Of a stretch of DNA of 59,935 nt, positions 1-10,037 are shown one piece after another. Source of the stretch: Caballeronia sp. GAFFF1 (lineage in GTDB: Bacteria > Pseudomonadota > Gammaproteobacteria > Burkholderiales > Burkholderiaceae); assembly GCF_023630705.1 (NCBI RefSeq), contig NZ_JALQEM010000007.1:1-59935 (forward strand), given 5' to 3'. Every line of letters starts with the position of its first letter. Position 1 is the first letter of the stretch. The notes under the pieces were generated by a model. That model did no database searches, had not been told where the DNA came from, and worked only from the letters and a program-made list of their open reading frames with translations. The position numbers and the translations under genes are program-made.

Positions 1-118
1 GCCCCACCCCTAAAGCCCCCCAAAACCCACCCCCCCCCCCCCCCCCCCCCCCCCCCCGCCCCCCGCCCCCCCCCACCCCCCCCCCCCCCCCACCCCCCCC
101 CCCCCCCCCCGCCCCGGC
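1..118. other. Homopolymer-rich contig edge (probable assembly artefact)
   Basis: Almost pure C with short interruptions, unlike the balanced high-GC coding sequence that starts right after it. A similar C/G/A homopolymer block closes the window. Such blocks at both ends are typical of low-quality consensus sequence rather than biology. No gene call should be based on it, and the real upstream context of pagP is unknown. Confidence 0.85.
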
Positions 119-135
119 GTCTTACCTTCACAGCG

Positions 136-732
136 ATGCGCAGTCCATCGACGATGACAAAAAAAACAGCGGTCAGGGCGGTCACGGTTTCTTTGGCGAG
201 CTTGTGCTTTACCACCGCGTTCGCGGCCCGAGCCGACGACACGCAATGCGATTTCAAGCGCGACTGGATGTCGTCTGCGTGCCAGCGCGTGATGCGCGTG
301 GCGCGCGACGGCACCTGGGACCTCTATGTGACGGGCTACGGCTGGCACATCGACGGTTATCACAACCGCAGCGAGCTGAATCCGTGGTCGTGGGGCGGCG
401 GCGCGGGCAAGCACTGGACCGACGCGAACGGCCACGAGGACATCCTGTTCGCGTTCGGGTTCTCGGACTCTCATCACAACTTCCAGCCGATAGGCGGCTA
501 TGCGCGGCAGTGGTTCACGAAGCCGGTGCTGGGCGGATTGCAGGCCGGCGGCGGCTTCTTTGCCGGCCTCACCGCGCGCTCGGACGTCGCGCACTATTTC
601 CCGTTGCCGCTCGCGTTGCCCATCGGCTCGATCCGCTACAAGCGCGCATCGCTCATGGGCACGTTCATTCCGCGCCTGCCCGGCCTGAACGACGGCGACG
701 TCGCCTTCTTCTGGGGACGCTACGAGTTCTAG
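136..732 (+). CDS. pagP: Lipid A palmitoyltransferase PagP
   Basis: Outer-membrane enzyme that moves a palmitate chain from a phospholipid to lipid A, which gives resistance to cationic antimicrobial peptides. The 198-residue protein has a signal peptide (cleavage near residue 33), then a mature domain of PagP size. It follows the E. coli protein closely: the GYGWH block gives His71, and GFSDSH gives Asp111 and Ser112, matching the catalytic His33/Asp76/Ser77 triad. The GLTAR and PLPLALP blocks and the aromatic C-terminal strand ending in Phe (outer-membrane insertion signal) are also present. ATG at 136 is used; ATG at 154 is an alternative. Only 17 bases separate the start from the artefactual contig edge, so promoter and ribosome site cannot be judged. 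Confidence 0.93.
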   Translation: MRSPSTMTKKTAVRAVTVSLASLCFTTAFAARADDTQCDFKRDWMSSACQRVMRVARDGTWDLYVTGYGWHIDGYHNRSELNPWSWGGGAGKHWTDANGHEDILFAFGFSDSHHNFQPIGGYARQWFTKPVLGGLQAGGGFFAGLTARSDVAHYFPLPLALPIGSIRYKRASLMGTFIPRLPGLNDGDVAFFWGRYEF

Positions 733-835
733 TACGATGGCCGGGCGGCCCGCTTCATGCGGGCGTGGAGTTGCATCGCATCGGGAATCGAAAGGTGTCC
801 CGATCAATTCGTAAGGTAACAGCAGGGAAGCAACA

Positions 836-1891
836 TTGGATACGACCCGTACGCAAGACCCGGCCGAGCGCGCGCGCGCCGGTCGCGACCAACCAGCGCC
901 GCCGGGATTCATCAGCGCGTTCGACTTCGCGGGCGGCGACGCGTTGCGGCTCTCGTGGGACGAGGCGCGCCGGGCCGTGGCGGGCGACGGCTTTACCTGG
1001 CTGCATCTTTCGGCCAACGACGACACCGTGGAAAGCTGGCTGGAAGGCGTCACGTCGATGCCGGACGTCGCGCGTGAGTTCCTGAACGGCGAGGACAAGC
1101 GGCCGCGCGTGCACATGGGCGCGAACTTCGTGTACGGCGTGGTCGCGGATCTCGAACTCGTCGCGGCCGCGCCGGATGCGGCCTCGCCGGGCGTGCGCGA
1201 GGCCAATCGCGCGACAAGCGCGCTGCGCTTCTACGTCGACCGTCATCGCATGATTACGGTGCGGGCGCGTCCGCTGCAATCGACCGACCGTCTGCGCCAC
1301 GCCGTGCTCGAAGGCGCGACGTTCCGCGACACCGTCGACCTCTTCGCGGGCCTGATTCGCGCGCTGAACGAGACCTTCGTCGATCGCATCGACGACATTG
1401 GCGACCGGCTCGACGACGTGGAAGAGGGCGTGCTCGAAAACGGTCAGGCGAACTGGCGCGCGCATCTCGGCGACGTGCGGCGCAGGCTCGTGGAGGTAAA
1501 GCGCTTTATCGATCCTGAGCGCAACGCGCTGACGCAGCTCGTCACGCGTCGTCTGGATTGGGCCGAGCCGCGTTCCATGGAGGCGCTCGTGCAGGCCATT
1601 CAGGTGCTGAACGGCCTGGGCGCGGGGCTGGAAGGACTCTATGAGCGCGCGAAACTGTTGCAGGATGAAATCGCGGCGCTGCTCTCGGAGGACATCAACC
1701 GCAAGCTGCTGTGGCTCGCGATCATGTCCGCGCTGCTGATGCCCGCGACGCTTCTCACCGGCATCTTCGGCATGAACGTGGCGGGCTTGCCGGGCACGCA
1801 CGATCCGGCGTCGTTCTGGATCGTCATCGGCGTGATGGCGGGCTGCGCCGCCATCACGATCTTCCTGCTGCGCAAACTGCGCGTCTGGTGA
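836..1891 (+). CDS. zntB: CorA-family divalent metal transporter, ZntB-like
   Basis: Inner-membrane transporter of the CorA/ZntB superfamily; ZntB members move zinc. The 351-residue protein has the usual plan: a soluble N-terminal funnel (about 1-285) with a long helical region, then two C-terminal membrane helices. The signature GMN lies near residues 311-313 at the end of the first helix, followed by the short loop GLPG, and the protein ends in a basic RKLRVW. The start is TTG at 836, chosen because the purine-rich GCAGGGAAG lies just upstream and because the ATG codons further in would cut the cytoplasmic domain. It converges with ftsK, 8 bases apart. Zinc rather than magnesium specificity is inferred from overall resemblance. 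Confidence 0.85.
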   Translation: MDTTRTQDPAERARAGRDQPAPPGFISAFDFAGGDALRLSWDEARRAVAGDGFTWLHLSANDDTVESWLEGVTSMPDVAREFLNGEDKRPRVHMGANFVYGVVADLELVAAAPDAASPGVREANRATSALRFYVDRHRMITVRARPLQSTDRLRHAVLEGATFRDTVDLFAGLIRALNETFVDRIDDIGDRLDDVEEGVLENGQANWRAHLGDVRRRLVEVKRFIDPERNALTQLVTRRLDWAEPRSMEALVQAIQVLNGLGAGLEGLYERAKLLQDEIAALLSEDINRKLLWLAIMSALLMPATLLTGIFGMNVAGLPGTHDPASFWIVIGVMAGCAAITIFLLRKLRVW

Positions 1892-1899
1892 GCTGAGGT

Positions 1900-4800
1900 T
1901 CAGTCGGCCGGGCCGGGCGGCGCGAGCACTTCGCGATTGCCGTTGCTGCCCATCGGCGAGACGAGCCCGGCCGATTCCATCTGCTCGACGAGACGCGCGG
2001 CGCGGTTATAGCCGATGCGCAACTGCCGTTGCACCGACGAAATCGACGCGCGCCGCGTGCGCACGACGAACGCGACGGCTTCGTCGTAGAGCGGATCGGC
2101 TTCCGCATCGGGCGATTCGCCGAAGAGATCCTGCGAGCCGCCTTCCGGCGTGGGACCGGAGAGGATGCCTTCTTCGTACTCCGGCTCGCCGAACTGCTTC
2201 AGATATTCCACCACGCGATGCACCTCGTCGTCCGCGACGAACGCGCCGTGCACGCGCTGCGGGTAGCCGGTGCCGGGCGGCAGGAAAAGCATGTCGCCGG
2301 CGCCGAGCAGCGATTCGGCGCCCATCTGGTCGAGGATCGTGCGCGAATCGATCTTCGAGGACACCTGAAACGCCACGCGCGTCGGAATGTTCGCCTTGAT
2401 GAGCCCGGTGATGACATCCACCGACGGCCGTTGCGTGGCGAGGATCAGGTGGATGCCGGCGGCGCGCGCCTTCTGCGCGAGGCGGGCGATCAACTGCTCG
2501 ATCTGCTTGCCGGCAACCATCATGAGATCCGCGAGTTCGTCGATCACGACGACGATCAGCGGCAGCGTCGAGAGCGGCTCCGGCGCGTCCGGCGTCAACG
2601 AGAACGGGTTCGTGAGCTTCTTGCCCGCGGCTTCGGTGTTGCGCACCTTCTGGTTGAAGCCTTGCAGGTTGCGCACGCCCACGGCCGACATCAGCCGGTA
2701 GCGCTTTTCCATTTCGCCGACGCACCAGTTCAGCGCGTTGGAGGCCAGTTTCATGTCGGTGACGACCGGCGCGAGCAGATGCGGAATGCCCTCGTAGACG
2801 GACAGTTCGAGCATCTTCGGGTCGATCATGATGAGGCGCACGTCCTCGGGCTTCGCCTTGAAGAGCAGCGAAAGGATCATCGCGTTGATGGCGACGGACT
2901 TGCCCGAGCCGGTCGTGCCCGCGACGAGCATGTGCGGCGCTTTCGCGAGATCGGTCACGACCGGATTGCCGACGATGTCCTTGCCCATCGCGATGGTCAG
3001 ATTCGACTTCGACGCGCGATACACGTCGTCTTCGAGAATCTCGGAGAGGCGGATCATCTGCCGCCGCGCGTTCGGCAATTCCAGGCCCATGCAGGTCTTG
3101 CCGGGAATCGTCTCGACGACGCGGATCGACGTGAGCCCGAGCCCGCGCGACAGATCCTTCATCAGCCCGACGATCTGGCTGCCGCGCACGCCGAGCGCCG
3201 GTTCCACTTCGAAGCGCGTGATGACCGGACCCGCGGACGCGCCGACGACCGTCACCGGCACCTTGAACTCCTGGAGGCGCTGTTCGATCAGTTGGCCCGT
3301 ATCGGCGAGGCGTTCCTCGGACACGGGCTCGACTTCGTCGGAGGCGGGTTCGAGCAGATCGAGCGTCGGCAACTCGACGGCCGACGCCTGCGGCGCGTGG
3401 AATTCGAACTCGGTCGGCGCGAAGCCGCGCAGCGGCTGACGCGGCTCGGGAGCGGCGGCGGGGCGGGTTTCGTCGATGCTTGCGCGCGTGGATGGGGCGT
3501 CGAATGCGGGGGGCGAAGGCAACACGCGCAACGTCTGCGGCTCGTGATCGAGCCAGGGCGGTGCTTCGTTGAACGACGGCTGAGGCTCGCCAGGCTCGGA
3601 CAGCGCGCGGGGCAGCGGCGGCGGCAGGACGGGCGCCGAATCGAACGGATAGTCCGGTCTGTCCGGCGCAGTGTCCGGTTCGAAGGGCGATGGTTCGCGT
3701 GTTTCTCGCGGTGGCGTGCTCGCAGGCATCGGCCGGGCGTCTCGCGAGACGTCGACGCTCGAAGGGGGCGCGGAGTCCCGTGCGCTGGCGTGTGGCACGA
3801 CGGCCTCCGATGCGCCGTTCAGGGCGGCGGGCGCGGCGGCTGCGGTGGCGATTGCGTCCATGCCCGGACGCGCGGGCTCGTCGGACAGCGGTTCGCGCAT
3901 CAGCCATGACGGCGCGTGAGTCTCACGTTCGCCATCGGAGCGTGTTTCGAGCGTGGCCGGTGCGTCAGGGACGATGTGCGCTGGCGATGTTGCCGCCGGT
4001 TCCATGCTTGGCACGCCGGCGGGGGAGAGCGGTTCTGCGGCATTCCCGGGCGTGGTTGCAGTGGAAACTTTCCATGACGGCGCGTGAGTCTCACGTTCGG
4101 CATCGGAGCGTGCTTTGAGCGTCGCCGGTGCGTCAGGGATGATGTGCGCCGGCGATGTTGCCGCCGGTTCCATGCTTGGCCCATCGGCGGGGGAGAGCGG
4201 TTCTGCGGCATGCCCGGGCGCGGTCGCCGTGGACACTTTCCATGACGGCGCGTGAGTCTCACGTTCGGCATCGGAGCGTGTTTCGAGCGTGGCCGGTGCC
4301 TCAGGGACGATGTGCGCCGGCGATGTCGCCGTCGGTTCCATGCTTGGCGCGTCGGCGGGGGAGAGCGGTTCTGCGGCATGTCCGGGCGCGGTCGCCGTGG
4401 ACACTTTCCATGACGGCGCGTGAGTCTCACGTTCGGCATCGGAGCGTGCTTCGAGCGTGGCCGGTGCGTCAGGGACGATGTGCGCCGGCGATGTTGCCGT
4501 CGGTTCCATGCTTGGCACGCCGGCGGGTGGTTCTGCCCCATGCCCGACGGTGGTCGCCGTAGTCACTGCTGTGACAGGCGTCGGCGACTGCGTTGCCATG
4601 AAAGGCGCAGGGTCGGTCGACGCGCGTTGCTCGCCGAGCCTCTCACTCTGTTCGACAGCGCTGGCAAACGCGTGGGCGACTTCGTGCGATGCGGGTGCCT
4701 GAGCGAGCGATGAAGCGGCGGTCGCTTGCTCCCGCGCGTCGGCCGGAGCCTCATCAACTCTTGATGGCTCGCCGTCGGTGAGGCGTCGGCTGTCTTCGGC

Positions 4801-6687
4801 TGTCTCGAAAGCGGCGCGGGCGTCGACGACTGCTGATTGCGGAACGGATGCGGGCGCGCCCGCCGATGGCTTCGCGGGCGTTTCCGCGATAGCGGGCGGT
4901 TCTTCGCCTGCTTCCGGGATTGCCAGCGGCGCTTCGTCCGTGGCGATCGGTTCGCTCGACGGCTCATCGGAAATCGACGACGGCATCGAAGGCGTTGTTG
5001 CGCTCAGTTCGCGCTGGGCGCGTGCACTGGCGTCCAGCATTGCCGGCAGCGCTTCGACCTCGCTCGCGGACCCGCTCTGCAGCGTTCGCAGTGCCGCTGA
5101 TTGCATCGCATCGGTCGGTGGCGCAACGGGCGCTTCCGCGCTTGCTTCGCGTTGAACAGGCAAGCTGAACGAGACTGCTTCTTCAACGCGTGCAGCCGTG
5201 GCGCGCGTGTCAGACGGAGATTCGGTTGAAGCGCGCAGACCGAGCGGCGCACGATCGCCCGAAACGCCGTCCCCCAACGCACTCGCGGCCACCGCGCGAT
5301 CCCGGATCAGCGACGACGCATCAGTCGACGGCGACGCCTGCGCCTCGTGATGACGCGCGAGACTCGCCCCTGCGAGCGACGTCCAGAGCGCTGCTTTCTC
5401 CTCGATGGAACGCAGCGTCGCCTGAATGGCGTCGGGCGCGGGCGGCGGCACAGGCGGCGAAGGCGGACGCGAGAACGCGGGCGGCGCGAAAGCCGACGAG
5501 CGTCCATCGCCGGTCATCTCCGTAGACAACGGGCGCCTTGTCGGGCCACGCGATATCTGAGTCGACGCCGCAGCGGACGCCGATACCGGGTTGCGCGCCG
5601 GAACGCCGTTCCTCGGCGCGGGAGCCGGGCCGCTAGTGGGCACGGCGGCGCGTGCCGGCGTGGTCTGCGCGGTTTGCGTGGGCATCGGACGCTGCTGCGC
5701 CCCGGCCGACGCAGAAGAAGCAGAACCGGTGGAAAAAGCTGCGGAACGCGTCGAAGCGGCCGCGCCGGACTCGTTTCGGCCAGGCGAGCCCGACGGCACG
5801 TTGGCACGCGAAGCCGTCGAGCCGAGCGCCGCCGCTGCCGTCGACAGGGAATTGAGCCATCCGTCAGGCGCGACCGGCTCGACGAACGTGGACACCGGCG
5901 TGCCGGCGCGCTCGAACGCGGGGCGGCGCGAATACGCCTCCGCCGTCGCCGCGATGCCTGCCGCCGATGCCTCTGCGCCCTTCGCGACGCGCCCGGCCGT
6001 CGCTGGCGGACGCCACGGCGTCGGCCGCTGATAACGTCCGCTGCGTTGCCCGGTAGGCATGCCGAGCGTCGGCTCGTCGTGCGACGTGCGAGAGGCCGTG
6101 GCATCGAAACGCTCGCCGCCGATGCCTCGCAACGGCGCGTCCGCAGTCGTCGTCTCCCGCGTGCGGCGCTCGCGCCAACGCATGCCGGTCGGCTTCGCGC
6201 TGGCCTGCGCGCTGCGCCTTGACGTCGACTTCGACCTCGACTTCGCACGCTCGGGCTCGCGAGCGCGCGACTCGCGGTCGGACGGCTCGCGCGGCGTCAG
6301 CCAGCTTTGCGGGAGGCCGAAGCCGAACGCTTCGTCGGCCCAGGCGAGCACCGAGCGCCAGCTGAATTCGACGAGCCACGGCAGGCTGATCGCAAACACG
6401 GCTCCCGCGATGGCGATGGCCCCCGGCGCATGCGCGAGGCCGGCGAGCGCCCCCGCGAGCGCGCGGCCGGCGCGATTGACATTCTCCTGTGCTTCGAGCG
6501 CGCCGGCGAGCGCGCCTTCCAGCGTGGCGCTCGACAGCAGAACGGTGAAGAAGCCGAGCCACAGGCGGATCGTGCCGGGACCGCGCAGCCCCGCGCCGCC
6601 CGGAAGCACCGATTTGACGACGCGCCAGAAGAGAGCGAGAAACCAGATGACTGATGCACCGAACCAGCCGAGAACTACCGTGTGCAT
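1900..6687 (-). CDS. ftsK: DNA translocase FtsK with very long repetitive linker
   Basis: Septum-anchored ATP-driven DNA pump that aligns chromosome dimer termini for XerCD resolution. At 1595 residues it is far longer than short FtsK/SpoIIIE proteins (about 770-800). Residues 1-130 hold a few membrane helices. Residues about 130-1110 are a Pro/Ala/Ser/Thr/Glu-rich linker with four 56-residue repeats. The motor follows: alpha domain from about 1115, Walker A GTTGSGKS near 1250, Walker B-like IDELADLMM near 1385, then the conserved [12 protein letters not shown] stretch. The last ~65 residues are a winged-helix gamma domain ([20 protein letters not shown]) that reads KOPS sites. Burkholderiaceae often carry two FtsKs; this looks like the long one. 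The motor is intact; the linker length is the odd part. Confidence 0.95.
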   Translation of the reverse strand: MHTVVLGWFGASVIWFLALFWRVVKSVLPGGAGLRGPGTIRLWLGFFTVLLSSATLEGALAGALEAQENVNRAGRALAGALAGLAHAPGAIAIAGAVFAISLPWLVEFSWRSVLAWADEAFGFGLPQSWLTPREPSDRESRAREPERAKSRSKSTSRRSAQASAKPTGMRWRERRTRETTTADAPLRGIGGERFDATASRTSHDEPTLGMPTGQRSGRYQRPTPWRPPATAGRVAKGAEASAAGIAATAEAYSRRPAFERAGTPVSTFVEPVAPDGWLNSLSTAAAALGSTASRANVPSGSPGRNESGAAASTRSAAFSTGSASSASAGAQQRPMPTQTAQTTPARAAVPTSGPAPAPRNGVPARNPVSASAAASTQISRGPTRRPLSTEMTGDGRSSAFAPPAFSRPPSPPVPPPAPDAIQATLRSIEEKAALWTSLAGASLARHHEAQASPSTDASSLIRDRAVAASALGDGVSGDRAPLGLRASTESPSDTRATAARVEEAVSFSLPVQREASAEAPVAPPTDAMQSAALRTLQSGSASEVEALPAMLDASARAQRELSATTPSMPSSISDEPSSEPIATDEAPLAIPEAGEEPPAIAETPAKPSAGAPASVPQSAVVDARAAFETAEDSRRLTDGEPSRVDEAPADAREQATAASSLAQAPASHEVAHAFASAVEQSERLGEQRASTDPAPFMATQSPTPVTAVTTATTVGHGAEPPAGVPSMEPTATSPAHIVPDAPATLEARSDAERETHAPSWKVSTATAPGHAAEPLSPADAPSMEPTATSPAHIVPEAPATLETRSDAERETHAPSWKVSTATAPGHAAEPLSPADGPSMEPAATSPAHIIPDAPATLKARSDAERETHAPSWKVSTATTPGNAAEPLSPAGVPSMEPAATSPAHIVPDAPATLETRSDGERETHAPSWLMREPLSDEPARPGMDAIATAAAAPAALNGASEAVVPHASARDSAPPSSVDVSRDARPMPASTPPRETREPSPFEPDTAPDRPDYPFDSAPVLPPPLPRALSEPGEPQPSFNEAPPWLDHEPQTLRVLPSPPAFDAPSTRASIDETRPAAAPEPRQPLRGFAPTEFEFHAPQASAVELPTLDLLEPASDEVEPVSEERLADTGQLIEQRLQEFKVPVTVVGASAGPVITRFEVEPALGVRGSQIVGLMKDLSRGLGLTSIRVVETIPGKTCMGLELPNARRQMIRLSEILEDDVYRASKSNLTIAMGKDIVGNPVVTDLAKAPHMLVAGTTGSGKSVAINAMILSLLFKAKPEDVRLIMIDPKMLELSVYEGIPHLLAPVVTDMKLASNALNWCVGEMEKRYRLMSAVGVRNLQGFNQKVRNTEAAGKKLTNPFSLTPDAPEPLSTLPLIVVVIDELADLMMVAGKQIEQLIARLAQKARAAGIHLILATQRPSVDVITGLIKANIPTRVAFQVSSKIDSRTILDQMGAESLLGAGDMLFLPPGTGYPQRVHGAFVADDEVHRVVEYLKQFGEPEYEEGILSGPTPEGGSQDLFGESPDAEADPLYDEAVAFVVRTRRASISSVQRQLRIGYNRAARLVEQMESAGLVSPMGSNGNREVLAPPGPAD
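3900..4567 (-). repeat. Four tandem 168-bp (56-residue) repeats inside ftsK linker
   Basis: The block containing CCATGACGGCGCGTGAGTCT recurs at exact 168-bp spacing (its A at about 3906, 4074, 4242 and 4410). Read in the ftsK frame it gives four near-identical 56-residue units (linker residues about 709-929), each with [19 protein letters not shown] and [12 protein letters not shown]. The last unit diverges after HAPSW. The spacing is a multiple of three, so copy changes keep the frame open. This is a recent in-frame tandem duplication, and prone to copy-number change or misassembly. Confidence 0.95.
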
Positions 6688-6908
6688 GCTAAGGATCGAA
6701 CCAAGGTTGGATGAGACGGGTGAGAGACGGCTGCCCGGTCGCGTAGTGGGGGCAACGTGCGTGTGTCGCGCACTGGCCGGGCGTATCGACTGAGCAGTTT
6801 AACGGTTGCGGGCTGAACCGGACGCGCATGGCGCAAGCGCGCAACACTCGGCAATTGTCGGCAACATTCAGCCTGTCGCGCGCCGCGCGAGCGCGACGCG
6901 GCCGCGTG

Positions 6909-7469
6909 TCATTCAGCGCGCTGCGCGAACGTCAGCACGCCGCCGTTGTCGAGCGTCAACTGAAGCGATTGCGGCGGGTTCATCTGCACGCCGCTCTTCG
7001 CGACATGAGCGAGCGCGTCCAGATAAGGTTGCTCCAGAGCGCCGCCGACGCTCGATGGACACGCCATGCGCGTGCCGGCGAGCGGGCCGAAGCTTAACTT
7101 GCCGTCCTTGAGCGCGTACGGGCCGGTGTAGCGATTGCAGCCCGACAAGCCGCTCGCCCGGCGACGGCCGCTCTCCGTGGAAAGATCGAGCGTGATCGGC
7201 TGACTGCCCGCCGCGCGACTCGGCACGGCGCGCGGCTGGCCGTTCGCCTCGGTCCAGCTCGTCAGTTCCCAATGCGTGTCGTCGAGCAATTGAGTCGCGG
7301 CCGGGTTGTAGGGATCGGTGGGCGGCGCGCTCGCGTCCGAGTGCTTCGGCATGGCGCACCCGCTCACGAGGCTTGCCATCAAAAAAGCGACGCCGGCGCA
7401 AGGTGCAAGGATTGCCAGCGGACGCGGCATCGAGCGTGAGGATAAAGCGCGGCGAAAATGCGAAGACAT
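6909..7469 (-). CDS. META-domain lipoprotein (HslJ-like)
   Basis: A 186-residue secreted lipoprotein. A basic N-terminus and hydrophobic stretch end in the lipobox LVSGC (Cys38). The rest is one META/HslJ domain: the opening DTHWELTSW, the GLSGCNRYTGPY block and KLSFGPLAGTRMACP are hallmarks of the family. HslJ-type proteins are heat-inducible envelope proteins linked to novobiocin resistance in E. coli; the biochemical role is not known. The start at 7469 gives a long signal peptide; Met14 would give a more usual 25-residue leader, and neither has a clear ribosome site. It lies downstream of, and divergent from, purT. Confidence 0.88.
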   Translation of the reverse strand: MSSHFRRALSSRSMPRPLAILAPCAGVAFLMASLVSGCAMPKHSDASAPPTDPYNPAATQLLDDTHWELTSWTEANGQPRAVPSRAAGSQPITLDLSTESGRRRASGLSGCNRYTGPYALKDGKLSFGPLAGTRMACPSSVGGALEQPYLDALAHVAKSGVQMNPPQSLQLTLDNGGVLTFAQRAE

Positions 7470-7750
7470 CGAAAATTCCAGAGCTGGCGAAAGCCGTAAG
7501 GGTACCGCAGGCGTCGTATCGTTTGTCTAGCATCGAGATGCAACAAATCATTTGTCGCGCGGCGGGCCATCAACGCATGCGGGAATTTGCGGCGCGGGCG
7601 CGAGTCCATATGCGTTGTCAATAGGCCGAATGGCATAGCAGTCGGCGGCTGCGCTGCGTGTTAACATCCCCGCCGAATCGTGATAATCGGCGTTCGAGTC
7701 ATCGAAGAGACTCACTGCCGACGCACAACCGAAACGCTTCCGGAGCACGC

Positions 7751-8998
7751 ATGCAGACCGACTCAGCCGACAAGAACGCACCGCACGATATCGCCGTGCG
7801 CATCGGCACGCCGCTTTCTCCGGGCGCCACGCGCGTCATGCTTCTCGGAGCGGGCGAGCTGGGCAAGGAAGTGATCATTGCGCTACAGCGCCTCGGCGTC
7901 GAAGTCATCGCGGTCGATCGCTACGCGAACGCGCCGGGGCAACAGGTCGCGCACCGCGCGCATGTCATCGACATGACCGACCCCGCCGCGCTGCGCGCGC
8001 TCGTGGAACGCGAGAAACCGCATCTGATCGTGCCCGAGATCGAGGCGATCGCCACCGACGCGCTCGCGGACATCGAGGCATCGGGCGCCGCGACCGTCAT
8101 TCCGACCGCGCGGGCCACGCAGCTCACGATGAATCGCGAAGGCATTCGCCGGCTGGCCGCCGAAACGCTCGGCTTGCCGACCTCGCCCTATGCGTTCGCG
8201 CAATCGCTCGATGAGATGAAGGCCGCGATCGCGACAATCGGCTTTCCGTGCGTCGTGAAGCCGGTCATGTCGTCGTCGGGCAAAGGGCAGTCCGTGCTGC
8301 GCAGCGAGGCTGACGTGGAGCCGGCGTGGCAGTACGCGATGGCCGGCGGGCGCGTCAATCACGGCCGCGTGATCGTGGAAGGTTTCATCGACTTCGAATA
8401 CGAAGTCACGCAACTCACCGTGCGCGCGGCGGACCCGGCGAGCGGCGAAACGCAGACTTACTTCTGCGAGCCTATCGGGCACGTTCAGGTGGCGGGCGAT
8501 TATGTGGAATCCTGGCAGCCGCAGCCGATGAGCGCGGCGGCGCTGAAAAAAGCTCGCGAGGTCGCCGAGAAGGTGACGACGGCGCTCGGCGGCCGCGGTC
8601 TTTTCGGCGTGGAACTGTTCGTGCGCGGTGACGACGTGTGGTTCTCCGAGGTGAGCCCGCGTCCGCACGACACCGGCCTCGTCACGCTCGCGACGCAGCG
8701 TTTCTCCGAATTCGAGCTCCACGCCCGCGCGATTCTCGGGCTGCCCGTGGACCCGTCGTTGAGCACGCCGGGCGCGTCCGCGGTCATTTACGGCGGTCTG
8801 GACGAAGCGGGCATCGCCTTCGAAGGCGTGCGCGAGGCGCTCGCCGTGCCGGGCGCGGATTTGCGGCTGTTCGGCAAGCCGGAGAGCTTCGTGAAGCGGC
8901 GCATGGGCGTCGCGGTGGCGACGGGCGTCGATACGGACGAGGCGCGCGAGCGGGCGAAGCTCGCGGCATCGAAGGTGCGTCCGGTTTCCATCAAGTGA
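7751..8998 (+). CDS. purT: Formate-dependent phosphoribosylglycinamide formyltransferase PurT
   Basis: Cytosolic ATP-grasp enzyme of purine synthesis. It converts GAR to formyl-GAR using free formate and ATP, bypassing folate-dependent PurN. The 415-residue protein opens with [23 protein letters not shown], the standard PurT N-terminus (given here in shortened form as GTPLSP and GAGELGKEV). The ATP-grasp core shows [14 protein letters not shown] and the C-terminal metal-binding [20 protein letters not shown] region. ATG at 7751 is preferred over an upstream in-frame GTG (7658) because it matches the family N-terminus and has CGGAGC just upstream. purD, the preceding pathway step, is also in this window but on the other strand and 20 kb away. 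Confidence 0.96.
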   Translation: MQTDSADKNAPHDIAVRIGTPLSPGATRVMLLGAGELGKEVIIALQRLGVEVIAVDRYANAPGQQVAHRAHVIDMTDPAALRALVEREKPHLIVPEIEAIATDALADIEASGAATVIPTARATQLTMNREGIRRLAAETLGLPTSPYAFAQSLDEMKAAIATIGFPCVVKPVMSSSGKGQSVLRSEADVEPAWQYAMAGGRVNHGRVIVEGFIDFEYEVTQLTVRAADPASGETQTYFCEPIGHVQVAGDYVESWQPQPMSAAALKKAREVAEKVTTALGGRGLFGVELFVRGDDVWFSEVSPRPHDTGLVTLATQRFSEFELHARAILGLPVDPSLSTPGASAVIYGGLDEAGIAFEGVREALAVPGADLRLFGKPESFVKRRMGVAVATGVDTDEARERAKLAASKVRPVSIK

Positions 8999-9029
8999 CG
9001 GCAGCCGTGCGACAGACAGGAGCATTCCA

Positions 9030-9200
9030 GTGAAAGTCTTGTATTTCGCCGCGCTCGTCGCGGCTTGCGTGGGGCTGTCGGGCTGCGGCCTTGCCGCCGC
9101 TCCGTGCCGGATCGCATCCGCGGGCCTGAAGATCGTGCCGGTCGTCGGTCACGTCGCGGCCGCGCCCACCGATGCGTGCGCCGACGTGATCGATCCCTGA
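9030..9200 (+). CDS. Small lipoprotein (56 residues, unknown function)
   Basis: GTG start at 9030 with a strong AGGAG ribosome site about 8 bases upstream, 31 bases after purT. The 56-residue product has a hydrophobic leader and the lipobox LSGC with Cys19, so the mature lipoprotein is only 38 residues. It reads GLAAAPCRIASAGLKIVPV, then a short tail with two more Cys (26 and 50) that could form a disulphide. It resembles short Burkholderiaceae lipoproteins of a DUF family (DUF6726, from memory), but no function is known. It is probably co-transcribed with purT and the following MliC-like gene. Confidence 0.75.
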   Translation: MKVLYFAALVAACVGLSGCGLAAAPCRIASAGLKIVPVVGHVAAAPTDACADVIDP

Positions 9201-9236
9201 CCGGCGCGCGGCCTTTCCAACACCGAAAACCTGACG

Positions 9237-9602
9237 ATGAACAAGCTCTTCGCACTCTCGATCGCCTTGCCGACGGCGCTGGCCGTTCAATCGGCGCGGG
9301 CCATGCCGCTGACGGTTCCGCAAATCCAGACGGCATCGACGCAATCCACGCGTTACGACTGCCGCGACGGCAAGAGCGTCACCGTGCAGTACACGACCAC
9401 GCGCAATCGCCAGAGCTTCGCGGCGTTGACCGTGGACGGGCGCAAGCTCCTGTTCGTGACCGTGATCGCCGGTTCGGGCGCGAAATACGCCGCCGACCAA
9501 TATGTCTGGTGGACCAAGGGCCCGCAGGCGAACCTGTACGACGAGATGGCCGCCAAGGAGTCGCCGCCGCTGCTGGCGGACTGTCAGGCGCGCGGGAAGT
9601 AG
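9237..9602 (+). CDS. Periplasmic MliC/PliC-type lysozyme inhibitor
   Basis: A 121-residue exported protein: signal peptide to about Ala22 with no lipobox, so probably periplasmic (PliC-like) rather than lipid-anchored. The mature part has the MliC fold pattern: YDCRDG with Cys42, a run of short beta strands, the conserved loop AGSGAKYAADQYVWWTKG that faces the lysozyme active site in the family, and Cys116 near the end to pair with Cys42. Such proteins block C-type lysozymes of animal hosts or predators. It lies 36 bases after the small lipoprotein gene, probably in the same operon as purT. Confidence 0.82.
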   Translation: MNKLFALSIALPTALAVQSARAMPLTVPQIQTASTQSTRYDCRDGKSVTVQYTTTRNRQSFAALTVDGRKLLFVTVIAGSGAKYAADQYVWWTKGPQANLYDEMAAKESPPLLADCQARGK

Positions 9603-9655
9603 CCGGATGTGAGCGCTCGCCCTCGGGACGAACGGCCGAAGCCTTCGACAGGCGG

Positions 9656-9664
9656 TGCTACAAT
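9656..9664 (+). promoter_or_regulatory. Candidate extended -10 promoter (TGC-TACAAT) for rhlE
   Basis: TACAAT at 9659-9664 preceded by TG at the extended -10 position. No good -35 hexamer lies 16-18 bases upstream (CCGAAG), which fits an extended -10 promoter. Predicted start of transcription is near 9671, leaving a leader of about 367 nt before rhlE. Confidence 0.4.
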
Positions 9665-9670
9665 GTGCGG

Positions 9671-10037
9671 CTTTCCGGCAGTGAGAGGGCGGCGGTCGCC
9701 AGCGGACCTTTCCAGCGCCCGGGCAACCGCTCTGCAGCAAGTGGCGCGCGCAGCCGTAGCGCCCGGTGTCGCTAAAGCGTCATCGAAGCCGTGTTCCATT
9801 CGGGTGTGCGTCGAAGGGGCGTGTGAAACAAGTCGCGCCGCCGATGCCCGACGTCCGGCAGCCTGTCCAGTCGCGCGCCAAGGCACGCATCATGCGCACG
9901 AGAAGCGTGCAACCCCTAACAGATTGCGTCGCGGGTCGTTCCGCGCCACCGAAACACGCGCGTAACGCCGAGTCGAATTCACGATCGTTCACGCGCGCCG
10001 CATCAGCGGTTTTATAGCGAAAGCCAACATAGTCACC
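9671..10037 (+). other. Long untranslated region upstream of rhlE
   Basis: From 9603 to 10037 there is no convincing gene. Short open frames run through it but lack ribosome sites and recognisable products. If the promoter at 9656-9664 is used, most of this stretch is a 5' leader of a DEAD-box helicase gene. Several genes for cold-shock helicases in other bacteria have long leaders used for autoregulation; whether that holds here is inference. Confidence 0.35.

Noticed and set aside
3900..4567. Regular direct repeats suggesting a CRISPR array
   Set aside because: Unit is 168 bp with nearly no unique spacer, and it reads in frame as protein repeats inside ftsK.
6690..6720. tRNA-like T-loop word GGTTCGATCC upstream of ftsK
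   Set aside because: No acceptor stem, D arm or anticodon arm can be formed around it.
7470..7750. Possible PurR operator or purine riboswitch upstream of purT
   Set aside because: No ACGCAAACGTTTGCGT-like palindrome and no conserved purine-riboswitch junction could be found by eye.
9766..10017. 83-codon frame upstream of rhlE as a leader peptide
   Set aside because: GTG start without an SD, basic low-information sequence, no regulatory codon runs or following attenuator.
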